Shown here: positions 8,592 to 16,632 of the stretch, piece after piece | Layout of the letters: each line of letters opens with the position of its first letter | Numbering within the stretch: position 1 is the first letter of the stretch | Origin: an uncultured Muribaculaceae bacterium | Lineage (GTDB): Bacteria; Bacteroidota; Bacteroidia; Bacteroidales; Muribaculaceae | Assembly (NCBI GenBank): GCA_910577585.1 | Contig: CAJTNN010000010.1 | Coordinates: 1-64,000, forward strand | Length of the DNA: 64,000 nucleotides | Reading direction: 5' to 3' | The notes under the pieces: generated by a model | What the model was told of the DNA's origin: nothing | The model's database searches: none | The model's input: the letters and a program-made list of their open reading frames with translations, nothing else | Made by a program: the position numbers and the translations under genes

Positions 8592-8632
8592 GGGGGCGCC
8601 GAATCGTGATGACTCGGCGCCCCTGATTTTTT
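8592..8632 (+). terminator. Terminator after the DUF4465 gene
   Basis: Perfect 10-bp arms (GGGGCGCCGA at 8593-8602, complement at 8614-8623) are followed by a T-rich run. It separates this gene from the convergent aromatic operon. Confidence 0.85.
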
Positions 8633-8703
8633 GTTCTCCGGAAGCTCACCCTGTTTTCAAGTGTCTTAAGTCGGTTGAAACTTTGTCAGGCCTGGCGGCT
8701 CTC

Positions 8704-9783
8704 TTATTCGTGAGGTTTACCTGAGAGGGCCACCTGCAGTCTGACGGATTCCTCATGGATTGTAGAGAGAATCTTGGCCATGAAATCGCCGTTGATGCCG
8801 GCATTCTCGGCTGAGCGGATGCGGGTGTTGAGGATATCGCCGTAGCGTCCGGGCTGCACCACGGGCATGTTGTGGGTCTTCTTGTATTCGCCTATCTCGC
8901 GTGAGATGTTCATGCGCTTGGCGAGAATGTCGATGAGTTCGTTGTCGAGCTGGTCAATCTGCCGGCGCAGCTGCGCCAGGCTCTCGGTGGGCACCGGAGT
9001 GTCGCGGTATACAAGATTGTCGAGAATCACACTCAGCACCTCGGGAGTGATCTGCTGGTTCTTGTCGCTCCATGCGCAGTCAGGATTGCAATGGCTCTCG
9101 ATGATGAGGCCATCGAAGCCCATGTCGAGCGCCTGCTGCGAAAGCGAAGCTATAAGCTCGCGTTTACCGCCTATATGGCTCGGGTCGCAGATGATGGGGA
9201 GTTGCGGATAGCGTGTGCGCAACTCCAGAGGGATGCGCCATTGCGGATGATTGCGGTAGAGGTTCTGGCCATAGGTGCTGAATCCGCGGTGAATCACGCC
9301 CAGCCGCTTGATGCCGGCATTGTAGAGGCGTTCGAGAGCACCGATCCATAACTCGATGTCAGGATTAACCGGGTTCTTGACCAGCACCGGGATATCGCGT
9401 CCATCCTCGCGCAGCGCGTCGGCTATCTCCTGCATCGCGAAGGGATTGGCCGATGTACGCGCACCGATCCAGAGCATATCGAGGTCATATTCGAGTGCCG
9501 CCTCCACGTGGGCGCGGTTGGCCACCTCGGTCGAGACCTTCAGCCCGGTCTCCTCGCGCACCTTATGGAGCCAGGCCAGCCCCGGCACTCCCACACCTTC
9601 GAAGCCCCCCGGCTTGGTGCGTGGTTTCCATATGCCGGCACGATAGATTTTCACACCGGCACGCAGCAGTTCGCGCGCGGTCTGGAGCACCTGCTCCTCA
9701 GTCTCGGCGCTGCAAGGGCCCGAGATAATGATCGGTTTTGTGAGTTCCTGGCCATCGATGGCCAGCGGTAGTATATTGTCCAT
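8704..9783 (-). CDS. Bifunctional DAHP synthase / chorismate mutase
   Basis: A 359-residue fusion. Residues about 1-260 are a 3-deoxy-D-arabino-heptulosonate 7-phosphate synthase of the KDO8P-synthase-like (type I-beta) subfamily, seen in IISGPCSAETEEQ, the KPRTKPGGFEG loop and CDPSHIGGKRE. Residues about 265-350 are an AroQ chorismate mutase helix bundle (LRRQIDQLDNELIDILAKRM, then ISREIGEYKK). It joins the first step of the shikimate pathway to the first step of the Phe/Tyr branch, a fusion that usually lets prephenate regulate the synthase. It is the third gene of the pheA operon. In many Bacteroidales a tyrA gene follows; here a terminator and a convergent gene follow instead. Confidence 0.93.
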   Translation of the reverse strand: MDNILPLAIDGQELTKPIIISGPCSAETEEQVLQTARELLRAGVKIYRAGIWKPRTKPGGFEGVGVPGLAWLHKVREETGLKVSTEVANRAHVEAALEYDLDMLWIGARTSANPFAMQEIADALREDGRDIPVLVKNPVNPDIELWIGALERLYNAGIKRLGVIHRGFSTYGQNLYRNHPQWRIPLELRTRYPQLPIICDPSHIGGKRELIASLSQQALDMGFDGLIIESHCNPDCAWSDKNQQITPEVLSVILDNLVYRDTPVPTESLAQLRRQIDQLDNELIDILAKRMNISREIGEYKKTHNMPVVQPGRYGDILNTRIRSAENAGINGDFMAKILSTIHEESVRLQVALSGKPHE

Positions 9784-9867
9784 TCTTATAGTATATGTTG
9801 CAGAGTTGGATATGTGGATATTCAGGTGAGTGGATATTCAAGTGAGTGAATATGCCGGAGAGGGAGT

Positions 9868-11028
9868 TTATTTCATCGCCTTTATGCGGTCCAGAGCCTC
9901 GCGCATGCGCTCTTCCGGGGCACATAGCGACAGGCGTATATATCGGCGCCCGTTGGTGCCGAACACCGAGCCCGGCGTTACGAATACGCGTGCCTCAGCC
10001 AGCAATCTGTCGGCCAGAGCCTCTGACTCTACAGCCGGGTCGTCGATGCGTCCCCAGAGGAATAGACCGCGTTGTGAAGCATCGAAGCTGCAACCGATGG
10101 CCTCCATTATCTCCTCGGCCACCTTGCGGCGCGAGGCATAGAGAGAATTGAGTTCATCATGCCATTCCTTGCCGGCCTGCAGAGCCTTGGTGGCCGCCAG
10201 CATCAGAGGCTTGAACTGCCCCGAATCGATATTGCTCTTCACTTTGAGAATCCATGAGATGAACTGCGGATTCGAGACGGCCATACCCACACGCCATCCG
10301 GCCATGTTGTGGCTCTTGCTCAGCGAGTTCATCTCGATAGCAATCTCCTTCGCCCCCTCAACCTGCATGATGCTCACAGGGGAGTCGTTGAGGATGAAAG
10401 AGTAAGGATTGTCGTTGACAATCACGATGTTGTGGCGGCGCCCGAACTCCACGGCCTTACGCAGGGTCTCCATACGGGCCGGGGCTCCGGTAGGCATGTG
10501 TGGATAATTGAGCCACATGAGGCGTATCCGCTCGAGAGGGAGCCGCTCGAGAGCCTCGAAATCGGGTTGCCAGCCATTCTCTTCGCGGAGGTCATAGTTG
10601 AAAATCTCGGCGCCCACCATGCGGCTTATCGATGAGTATGTGGGATAGCCCGGGTCCGGCACCAGCACACCGTCGCCCGGATTGAGAAATGCGAGCGATA
10701 TATGCGTCACACCCTCTTTTGAGCCAATCAGCGGCTGCACCTCCGAGTCCGAGTCGAGGCTTACGCCATACCAGCGCTGATACCATGCCGCCATAGCCTC
10801 GCGCAGCACCTGCAGCCCAACATGCGGCTGATAGCCGTGGGCTGACGGGTCGTGCAGGGCCTCGGTCATAGCCTCGATCACAGAGGCATGCGGCGGACGG
10901 TCGGGACCTCCGACACCCAGCGAGATAACATCTACACCCTGGCGCCGCAGCGCGGCCACCTCACGCAGTTTTGTCGAGAAATAATATTCTTTGATATCCC
11001 TTACACGTCGGGATGGCGATATATTCAT
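9868..11028 (-). CDS. PLP-dependent class I/II aminotransferase (aromatic operon)
   Basis: A 386-residue fold type I aminotransferase. The PLP lysine is in MNSLSKSHNMAGWRVG near residue 235, preceded by NYPHMPTGA and the substrate-facing NDNPYS motif. It lies between pheA and the DAHP synthase gene on one strand, a conserved Bacteroidales arrangement, so it most likely transaminates phenylpyruvate, hydroxyphenylpyruvate or prephenate with glutamate or aspartate. By sequence it is close to LL-diaminopimelate aminotransferase-like enzymes, which is the main alternative. The gap to pheA is 41 bp. Confidence 0.85.
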   Translation of the reverse strand: MNISPSRRVRDIKEYYFSTKLREVAALRRQGVDVISLGVGGPDRPPHASVIEAMTEALHDPSAHGYQPHVGLQVLREAMAAWYQRWYGVSLDSDSEVQPLIGSKEGVTHISLAFLNPGDGVLVPDPGYPTYSSISRMVGAEIFNYDLREENGWQPDFEALERLPLERIRLMWLNYPHMPTGAPARMETLRKAVEFGRRHNIVIVNDNPYSFILNDSPVSIMQVEGAKEIAIEMNSLSKSHNMAGWRVGMAVSNPQFISWILKVKSNIDSGQFKPLMLAATKALQAGKEWHDELNSLYASRRKVAEEIMEAIGCSFDASQRGLFLWGRIDDPAVESEALADRLLAEARVFVTPGSVFGTNGRRYIRLSLCAPEERMREALDRIKAMK

Positions 11029-11069
11029 AATCAGATGATTGAGTTTAATTTCTATAGTTTGCCGCGGGG

Positions 11070-11915
11070 TCAGTGGGTGATGCGGGCCTCGGCATATTCC
11101 CCCAGCACGCGCAGGTCATTGAGAAGAGGGCGCACAGCCTCTATGGCCTGATGATAACGCACCAGACTGGCGAATGTGAGGTCGATATAGAAGCGGTATT
11201 CCCACTCGCGTCCCACGATGGGGGTAGACTGGATCTTCGAGAGGTTCATGTCGTAGAAGGAGAGAATCGAGAGCACTTTCGACAGCGCCCCCTGTGTGTG
11301 GGGCAGTGTGAAGACGATTGAAGCCTTGTCAATCTCACTTTCAGATGGACCGATTTCGGCAGCCAGCAGAGGGTCTGCCATTATCAGGAAGCGGGTGAAG
11401 TTGCGCTTGTTGGTCTCAATCCCCTTCTCGAGAATATGCAGCCCATAGAGATTGGCAGCATATTCGCCGCATATTGCGCCGTGGCCGGCGAGATTCCTCT
11501 CTGCAATCTCTCGGGCGCTGCCTGCGGTGTCGTGATGCTCCACAGCCTTGAGATTGGGGTGATGGCGCAGAAACTGCTCGCATTGCAGCAATGCCATGGG
11601 GTGGGAGTTTACCTCGCGCAGCGACTCGATTGACTCGCCCGGCAAAGCGCAGAGCACATGCGAGATGCGCATCTTCATCTCACCGATGATGCGCAGATTG
11701 CTCTGCCGCAGCAATTCGTGATTCTGAAGAATGCTCCCGGCGATGGTGTTCTCAATGGCCATTATGCCGATCATTGAGGCATCGGTCGAGAGGGTGTCGA
11801 ACATGGCCGGGAATGTGTCGCATTCCACTGTGGTCAGTTCGTCGCCATCGAAATATATGTGGGCCGCCGCATCATGATAACATCCGGCCACGCCTTGAAT
11901 CGTGACTTTCTTCAT
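11070..11915 (-). CDS. pheA: Prephenate dehydratase
   Basis: A 281-residue prephenate dehydratase that makes phenylpyruvate for phenylalanine. The catalytic domain spans residues about 1-180, with the TRF motif in NKRNFTRFLIMAD. The C-terminal ACT domain (about 195-275) contains GALSKVLSILSFYDMNLSKI and the ESRP-like IVGREWEYRFYID, the site where Phe normally binds to inhibit. There is no fused chorismate mutase; that activity is in the third gene of the operon. The start codon lies 10 nt after an attenuator-like hairpin and about 75 nt after a Phe/Tyr-rich leader ORF. Confidence 0.95.
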   Translation of the reverse strand: MKKVTIQGVAGCYHDAAAHIYFDGDELTTVECDTFPAMFDTLSTDASMIGIMAIENTIAGSILQNHELLRQSNLRIIGEMKMRISHVLCALPGESIESLREVNSHPMALLQCEQFLRHHPNLKAVEHHDTAGSAREIAERNLAGHGAICGEYAANLYGLHILEKGIETNKRNFTRFLIMADPLLAAEIGPSESEIDKASIVFTLPHTQGALSKVLSILSFYDMNLSKIQSTPIVGREWEYRFYIDLTFASLVRYHQAIEAVRPLLNDLRVLGEYAEARITH

Positions 11916-11955
11916 AACATAAATAAATCCCGCTCGGTTTAGCGCGAACGGGATT
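11916..11955 (-). terminator. Attenuator-like hairpin before pheA
   Basis: On the minus strand AATCCCGTTCG pairs with CGAGCGGGATT over 11 bp (one G-U) around an 8-nt loop, followed by TTATTTATGTT running up to the pheA ATG. The T tract is imperfect, so it may end transcription or hide the start region. Its place directly after the leader peptide supports control by attenuation. Confidence 0.6.
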
Positions 11956-11990
11956 ATAGATTTTGAAATTATAGTCTGTAAGTGAGAATT

Positions 11991-12065
11991 TCAGGCACAC
12001 ATCACCGTTCTTATTCCTTGCTGAATAAAAAATCGAAAATACTGATATGTGCTAAATCGAGTCAT
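11991..12065 (-). CDS. Phe/Tyr-rich leader peptide of the pheA operon
   Basis: A 24-codon ORF (ATG at 12065, TGA at 11991) whose residues 4-13 read FSTYQYFRFF: six of ten codons are Phe or Tyr. It lies between a good promoter (12156-12186) and an 11-bp hairpin in front of pheA. This is the layout of E. coli pheL and similar leader peptides, in which ribosome stalling at scarce charged tRNA-Phe or tRNA-Tyr prevents terminator formation. It is too short for ordinary ORF calling. The composition and position are seen; function is inferred, and I have not modelled the alternative antiterminator pairing. Confidence 0.6.
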   Translation of the reverse strand: MTRFSTYQYFRFFIQQGIRTVMCA

Positions 12066-12155
12066 ACGTAATGTCTCAAAAAATACCTCTTATCGTCAGG
12101 ATTTTCCTGCGGTAGGAATTGCCTCGATGTGTATCGGTGCAACTCCTTTGCGATG

Positions 12156-12186
12156 CAAAGTTAACAAAAAAACGTCAAACTTCAAA
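12156..12186 (-). promoter_or_regulatory. Promoter of the pheA operon
   Basis: Minus-strand TTTG, 19 bases, TAACTTTG. The start would be near 12149, giving a leader of about 234 nt that contains the leader peptide and the attenuator hairpin. Confidence 0.65.
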
Positions 12187-12269
12187 ATATGTTTGCAAAA
12201 AGTGAGCGAGAAGAGGTCGAAGATGTGTGCTGAAGAGAGTAGTCGGGGGTCAGCTCCGGCTATAGGCGT

Positions 12270-12626
12270 TCAATCTTCGGCAGCTCTCTTCTGCTGCATC
12301 AACTCCTTTGCCTGACGCTTCGGATTGGCCGGAAACCATCCGCGGGCCACACGCTTGCGTTGCTCGAAAATCTCGCCGATGCTCCAGAAGCTGCTGAAGG
12401 CGAAGACTCCGAGCAGGGCCGAAAGGGTGAGGCTTGAGGTCACCACCGAGAGCACTATGCCCACGATGCCGGCCAGCAGAAACCACCACCAGCACTTCAC
12501 GCCGAAATAGTATTCAGCCTTGATGACGATAGGGTGGAAGAACCCTATGATCAGGAAGGTGGCCAGACCGATGAAGAGGCCCAGCAGGTGATAATCGCTG
12601 AGGGCCTGTGAAACGGTATTTAGCAT
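12270..12626 (-). CDS. DUF4491 family membrane protein
   Basis: A 118-residue protein with hydrophobic segments at about residues 13-32, 45-62 and 65-82 and a basic C-terminal tail (EQRKRVARGWFPANPKRQAK). It matches, from memory, the DUF4491 family found mainly in Bacteroidales, including the short HPIVIKAEYYFG motif between the first two helices. It follows cysS by 32 bp. The function is unknown; it should sit in the inner membrane. Confidence 0.75.
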   Translation of the reverse strand: MLNTVSQALSDYHLLGLFIGLATFLIIGFFHPIVIKAEYYFGVKCWWWFLLAGIVGIVLSVVTSSLTLSALLGVFAFSSFWSIGEIFEQRKRVARGWFPANPKRQAKELMQQKRAAED

Positions 12627-12658
12627 TAATAGTGTTAAATATCAGTTGGTTGTGATAA

Positions 12659-14131
12659 TCAGGGGAGTTTCCATTCCACACCGTTCTTGGTGTCTTTGAC
12701 ATCAAATCCGAGTTGTGCGAGACGGTCGCGGATGAGGTCGGATGTGGTCCAGTCTTTGGCTGCCTTGGCATTCTTGCGGATATCCATCAGCAGGTCGACG
12801 GCTCCTTCATATGCGGCGGTGCCTTTGTCGGCTCCTTTAGCCTCGACGCGTATGCCAAGAATGTCGATGAGGAATGTGTCGAAGAGTTTCTGCAGGCGCT
12901 GCAGGTCGGCTTCAGAGAGTGCGACAGCGCCATCGGCAGCCTGGTTGATGATCTTGCCGGCCTCGAAGAGGGTGGCGATCACCATGGGTGTGTTGAGGTC
13001 ATCATCCATAGCTGCATATGCCTGCGACTCGAAGTCGGGAAGCTCTACAGTCGATTCCTTGGCCGGGGTGAGGGTGCCGAGGCGGCGGTAGATATCGGTC
13101 ATCTTCTCAAGAGCCTTCTCTGAGGCGCGCAGGGCGTCGTTAGAGAAATCCACCGTAGAGCGGTACTGTGCCTGGAGGATAAAGAAGCGTATCACCATCG
13201 GCGAATAGGCCTGCTCAAGTTTGGGGTGCGAACCGGCGAAGAATTCCTCGAGAGTGATGAAATTGCCGTATGACTTGCCCATCTTCTTGCCATTGATGGT
13301 GATCATGTTGTTGTGCATCCAGTAGCGCACCGCCTCATGGCCCTGCGCCGCTACGCTCTGTGCAATCTCGCACTCATGGTGCGGAAACATGAGGTCCATG
13401 CCGCCGCCATGTATGTCGAATGTGTCGCCCAGATACTTGGTGCCCATCGTGGAGCACTCCAGGTGCCAGCCCGGGAAACCTTCGCTCCAGGGTGAGGGCC
13501 AGTGCATGATATGCTCAGGCGCCGCTTTCTTCCAGAGGGCGAAGTCGAGGGGATTGCGTTTCTCGCTCTGTCCGTCGAGGTTGCGGGTGGTGTTGTAGAG
13601 GTCTTCGATGTTGCGGCCGGAGAGTTTGCCGTATTTATGGTCGTTGTTGTACTTCTCGACATCGAAGTATACCGACCCCTCGCTGATATAGGCGTATCCG
13701 GCATCGATGATGCGTTTGATGTATTCTATTTGCTCGATGATATGGCCCGAGGCATGGGGTTCGATGCTCGGGGGGAGCACATTGAGGGCCTCCATGTCGC
13801 GGTGGTAGCGGTTGAGGTAATGCTGCACCACCTCCATAGGCTCAAGCTGCTCGAGACGGGCTTTTTTTGCAATCTTATCTTCCCCCTCATCGGCGTCGTG
13901 CTCGAGGTGTCCGACGTCGGTGATGTTTCTGACATAGCGCACCTTATAACCCAGATGCTGCAGATAGCGGAAGAGGATGTCGAAAGTTATGGCCGGGCGG
14001 GCGTGGCCGAGATGGGCGTCGCCATATACGGTCGGACCGCACACATACATTCCGACTCTCCCTTCGTGCAGGGGCCGGAACGGCTGTTTTGTGCGGCTGA
14101 GGGTATTGTAGATATACAGTGTATGCTCCAT
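12659..14131 (-). CDS. cysS: Cysteinyl-tRNA synthetase
   Basis: A 490-residue class I aminoacyl-tRNA synthetase charging tRNA-Cys. The HIGH-type motif is HLGHARPAITFD (about 42) within YVCGPTVYGDAHLGHARP; Cys in CGPTV and the HHECEIAQS motif provide zinc ligands. The KMSKS motif appears as KKMGKSYGNF. The DALR anticodon region lies after about residue 350. The length fits the family. Its ATG follows a 20-bp tandem repeat array that lies only about 30 bp upstream. Confidence 0.96.
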   Translation of the reverse strand: MEHTLYIYNTLSRTKQPFRPLHEGRVGMYVCGPTVYGDAHLGHARPAITFDILFRYLQHLGYKVRYVRNITDVGHLEHDADEGEDKIAKKARLEQLEPMEVVQHYLNRYHRDMEALNVLPPSIEPHASGHIIEQIEYIKRIIDAGYAYISEGSVYFDVEKYNNDHKYGKLSGRNIEDLYNTTRNLDGQSEKRNPLDFALWKKAAPEHIMHWPSPWSEGFPGWHLECSTMGTKYLGDTFDIHGGGMDLMFPHHECEIAQSVAAQGHEAVRYWMHNNMITINGKKMGKSYGNFITLEEFFAGSHPKLEQAYSPMVIRFFILQAQYRSTVDFSNDALRASEKALEKMTDIYRRLGTLTPAKESTVELPDFESQAYAAMDDDLNTPMVIATLFEAGKIINQAADGAVALSEADLQRLQKLFDTFLIDILGIRVEAKGADKGTAAYEGAVDLLMDIRKNAKAAKDWTTSDLIRDRLAQLGFDVKDTKNGVEWKLP

Positions 14132-14160
14132 GTGAATTCAGTTTTGATTTGGGGGGATTT

Positions 14161-14274
14161 CGGGCTTGCGTCCTTGCTTTCGGGCTTGCGTCCTTGCTTT
14201 CGGGCTTGCGTCCTTGCTTTCGGGCTTGCGCCCTTGCTTTCGGGCTTGCGCCCTTGCTTTCGGGCTTGCGCCCT
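14161..14274. repeat. Tandem array of a 20-bp unit before cysS
   Basis: Five full copies plus a partial one of CGGGCTTGCGTCCTTGCTTT; the last three have C in place of T at position 11. There are no spacers, so it is not CRISPR. It is followed at 14272-14290 by a perfect palindrome with 9-bp arms (CCTCAACAC). The array lies between the DUF3467 terminator and the cysS start and would fall in the 5' leader of cysS if transcription starts upstream. Confidence 0.9.
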
Positions 14275-14330
14275 CAACACAGTGTTGAGGCACTGCTTTA
14301 TTTTGGGGAGAGGAGGGGGAGGGCAAAAGA

Positions 14331-14386
14331 TAATCCCGCTTCGGAGCGCCGCCGCGGCATGGGCGGCGGCGCTGCGGAGCGGGAAT
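14331..14386 (-). terminator. Long GC-rich hairpin after the DUF3467 gene
   Basis: Arms of about 24 bp (14332-14355 with 14363-14386, two mismatches) contain GCGCCGCCGC. It lies 17 bp past the DUF3467 stop and is followed on the minus strand by a T-containing stretch, so it is probably that gene's terminator. Confidence 0.65.
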
Positions 14387-14402
14387 ATGGGGACGGGGGT
14401 TA

Positions 14403-14699
14403 TCAGTTGTTGGCGGCAGCGCCGTTCTTGGCGTTGCGGGGCTTGATTTCGCCAAACTGAGCCTCGTATTTCTGTACGTTGTCAGTGAGGGCAAACATGA
14501 GCTGCTTTGCGTTTTCGGGGCTCATGATGACGCGGCTTACCACCGGAGCCTGGGGCATGCCGGGAGCTGCGAAGATGAAGTCGATCAGGAACTCGTTGGG
14601 GCCGTGACCGATCATCGCGAGGTTGCTATATTTTCCGTCGGCCATTTCAGGACGGAGCTGAATCTGAAGCTGGTTTTTGTTGTCGTTAGAGTTTGCCAT
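14403..14699 (-). CDS. DUF3467 domain protein
   Basis: A 98-residue small soluble protein. The core (about 10-85) shows the DUF3467 pattern: LRPEMADGKYSNLAMIGHGP, then EFLIDFIFAAPG and VVSRVIMSPENAKQLMFALT. No signal peptide or catalytic motif is visible. The family is widespread in Bacteroidota and a few other phyla; I know of no established role. It has its own promoter and a strong terminator, so it is probably a single-gene transcript. The C terminus is basic and alanine-rich. Confidence 0.88.
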   Translation of the reverse strand: MANSNDNKNQLQIQLRPEMADGKYSNLAMIGHGPNEFLIDFIFAAPGMPQAPVVSRVIMSPENAKQLMFALTDNVQKYEAQFGEIKPRNAKNGAAANN

Positions 14700-14879
14700 T
14701 TTTTTTAGCTTAATTTAAAATTTGTTAGTAAATTCCCTTGGCGTTACCTTGAGATATGTGGGTGTGGCAATGGATTCGAAGAGTTTCATGGCATTCGGGG
14801 CCACGTGGTCGGTGGCTCTTCATGATATGTGATTTCGCTGCCTTTGCCGAGGATATTGCTTTCGGAAATCTTTTCAATG

Positions 14880-14911
14880 CGAAGATAGCAATTATTTTTG
14901 GAAATAGCAAA
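14880..14911 (-). promoter_or_regulatory. Promoter of the DUF3467 gene
   Basis: Minus-strand TTTG, 20 bases, TATCTTCG (one base off TAnnTTTG). Transcription would begin near 14873, leaving about 170 nt of leader. The gap 14700-14998 shows no gene. Confidence 0.45.
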
Positions 14912-14998
14912 TTATTATGCCGCAAGTCGCGGGTCGAATCAAAACTTAGTCAAGTTTTAACTTGACCGATGACTTGACTATGGCCACCTGACTATCGA

Positions 14999-15799
14999 TC
15001 AGGAGGGGGCGGATGTGGGCTCCGGCTCATCGTCGGCCGATAGGGGAGATTCGGGCCGGGGAGTTGCGCCGGGGGTGAGGTCAGGCGCCTCGCCGGGAGT
15101 GGTGCCGGAGGTGTCGGGAGATGTGTTGCCGGGGGTGTTGCGTGCTATTGATGTGATGCAGCCGTCTTGCATGTGCACTACGCGGTGGGCTATTGAGGCG
15201 AGACTCTCGTCGTGGGTGACGATGAGGAATGTGTGGCCGCCGCGGGCGCAGAGGTCGGAGATGATGGCGTGTATCTCGGAGCGGTTGCGGGAGTCGAGCG
15301 AGCCGGTGGGTTCGTCGGCGAGCACAATTCGCGGATTATTTATCAGGGCCCGGGCGATGGCGGTGCGTTGTTTTTCGCCTCCCGAGAGCTCTGCGGGTCG
15401 ATGTGTGGCGCGGTCGGCCAATCCGAGCATTTCGAGCAGACTCCGCGCCTCCTGCATCACAACTTTTCGGCTGCGTCCGGCGATTAGTCCGGGCATCGCC
15501 ACATTCTCAAGAGCTGTAAACTCCGGCAGCAGCTCATGAAACTGGAATATGAAGCCGATGTTGAGGTTGCGGAATTCGGCGAGGCGCTTCCCCTTGAGGC
15601 GTGTGATGTCGACACCATCGTAGCTGACGCTTCCTGAGTCGGGAGAGTCGAGTGACCCGGCGATCTGGAGCAGTGTGGTCTTGCCGGCTCCCGAGGGTCC
15701 TACGATGGCCACGATTTCGCCGCGTCCCACACTCAGCGAGACGCCTTTGAGCACATTAAGAGTGCCGTAAGATTTGAATATATGATCAATCTCTATCAT
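14999..15799 (-). CDS. LolD-like ABC transporter ATP-binding protein
   Basis: A 266-residue ABC ATPase. Walker A is GPSGAGKTT (near 37), the Q-loop is in FIFQFHELLPEFTALENVAMP, the signature is LSGGEKQRTAIARAL, Walker B is RIVLADEPTGSLD, and the H-loop is in LIVTHDESLA. The best match is the LolD/MacB group that drives lipoprotein release or other substrate extraction from the inner membrane. I start it at MIEIDHIFKSYG; the open frame runs 65 codons further upstream through non-homologous sequence. The last 45 residues form an unusual Pro/Thr/Ser-rich acidic tail (NTPGNTSPDTSGTTPGEAPD) absent from typical LolD. No permease gene is adjacent. Confidence 0.9.
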   Translation of the reverse strand: MIEIDHIFKSYGTLNVLKGVSLSVGRGEIVAIVGPSGAGKTTLLQIAGSLDSPDSGSVSYDGVDITRLKGKRLAEFRNLNIGFIFQFHELLPEFTALENVAMPGLIAGRSRKVVMQEARSLLEMLGLADRATHRPAELSGGEKQRTAIARALINNPRIVLADEPTGSLDSRNRSEIHAIISDLCARGGHTFLIVTHDESLASIAHRVVHMQDGCITSIARNTPGNTSPDTSGTTPGEAPDLTPGATPRPESPLSADDEPEPTSAPS

Positions 15800-15881
15800 C
15801 AGATTGAGGTGTTGGGGTTCTATAATGTAAATTCCGGTGTGGCCCTGTATCCGTAAGGGGCGCCATGCAGATAAAGCGGTA

Positions 15882-16604
15882 TCACCGGCCGGTGAAGTGG
15901 CGCAGCACCTCGGCAGCCAGGAATATTCCGAAGAGAGAGGGGATGGTGGCCAGAGTGCCGAAGGAGGTGCGTTTGTTGGGGAGGTCGAGGTCAATCAGCG
16001 AGGCTTTGCGAGGCGCCTCTGTACTGGCCACCACCTTGAGCGGACGTCGCAACCCGATGCGTTTCAAGCGCTGGCGCACCGCGCGGGCCAGACCATCCTC
16101 GCGCGTAGCCCAGAGGTCGGTGCAGCCGACTTGCGAGGGGTCGGTGCGGCCTCCGGCGCCCATTGAGGATATGATGGGTATGCCGTGCCGCATGCACTCG
16201 GCTATCAGTGCCACTTTCGGGGCTACAGTGTCGATTGCATCCACCACATAATCATACCCTCCCTCGGCGAGTAAGGCCGGGATATTGTCGGGTGTCACGA
16301 ACTCTCTGATCCCCTTCACCTCGATATCGGGATTGATATCGCGGAATCGGGCCTCGAACAATTCGACCTTCGATTGCCCGACGCTCGAGTGCAGGGCGAT
16401 GAGCTGACGGTTGATGTTAGATTCAGCCACATCGTCGGCATCAATGATGGTTATATGTCCTATCCCTGAGCGCACAAGCATCTCGGCCGCGTATCCGCCG
16501 ACTCCTCCGACCCCTACGACGAGCACCGTGGCCTTAGCCAGCCGAGTAGTCGCCTCCGGGCCGAGCAGTGTGAGGGTGCGTGATTGCCATTCAGCGTGTT
16601 GCAT
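15882..16604 (-). CDS. tcdA: tRNA threonylcarbamoyladenosine dehydratase
   Basis: A 240-residue ThiF/E1-like enzyme that converts t6A37 of tRNA to its cyclic form. The ATP-binding loop is VLVVGVGGVGGYAAE (about 28-42), followed by IDADDVAESNINRQ and the adenylation motif VVDAIDTVAPKVAL. The TcdA-specific GAGGRTDPSQV is present near 150. The family length is about 250-270. It follows the rRNA methyltransferase gene by 28 bp, so two RNA-modification genes probably share a transcript. Confidence 0.92.
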   Translation of the reverse strand: MQHAEWQSRTLTLLGPEATTRLAKATVLVVGVGGVGGYAAEMLVRSGIGHITIIDADDVAESNINRQLIALHSSVGQSKVELFEARFRDINPDIEVKGIREFVTPDNIPALLAEGGYDYVVDAIDTVAPKVALIAECMRHGIPIISSMGAGGRTDPSQVGCTDLWATREDGLARAVRQRLKRIGLRRPLKVVASTEAPRKASLIDLDLPNKRTSFGTLATIPSLFGIFLAAEVLRHFTGR

Positions 16605-16632
16605 AAAAGTCTTCGATAATTATGAGGTAAGT

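Noticed and set aside
14138..14494. Minus-strand ORF with Lys/Pro/Ser repeats
   Set aside because: It reads through the 20-bp tandem array and into the DUF3467 gene in another frame; no start context or homology.
14920..14950. GGGTCGAATC resembling a tRNA T-loop
   Set aside because: No acceptor, D or anticodon stems can be formed around it; it lies in a promoter region.
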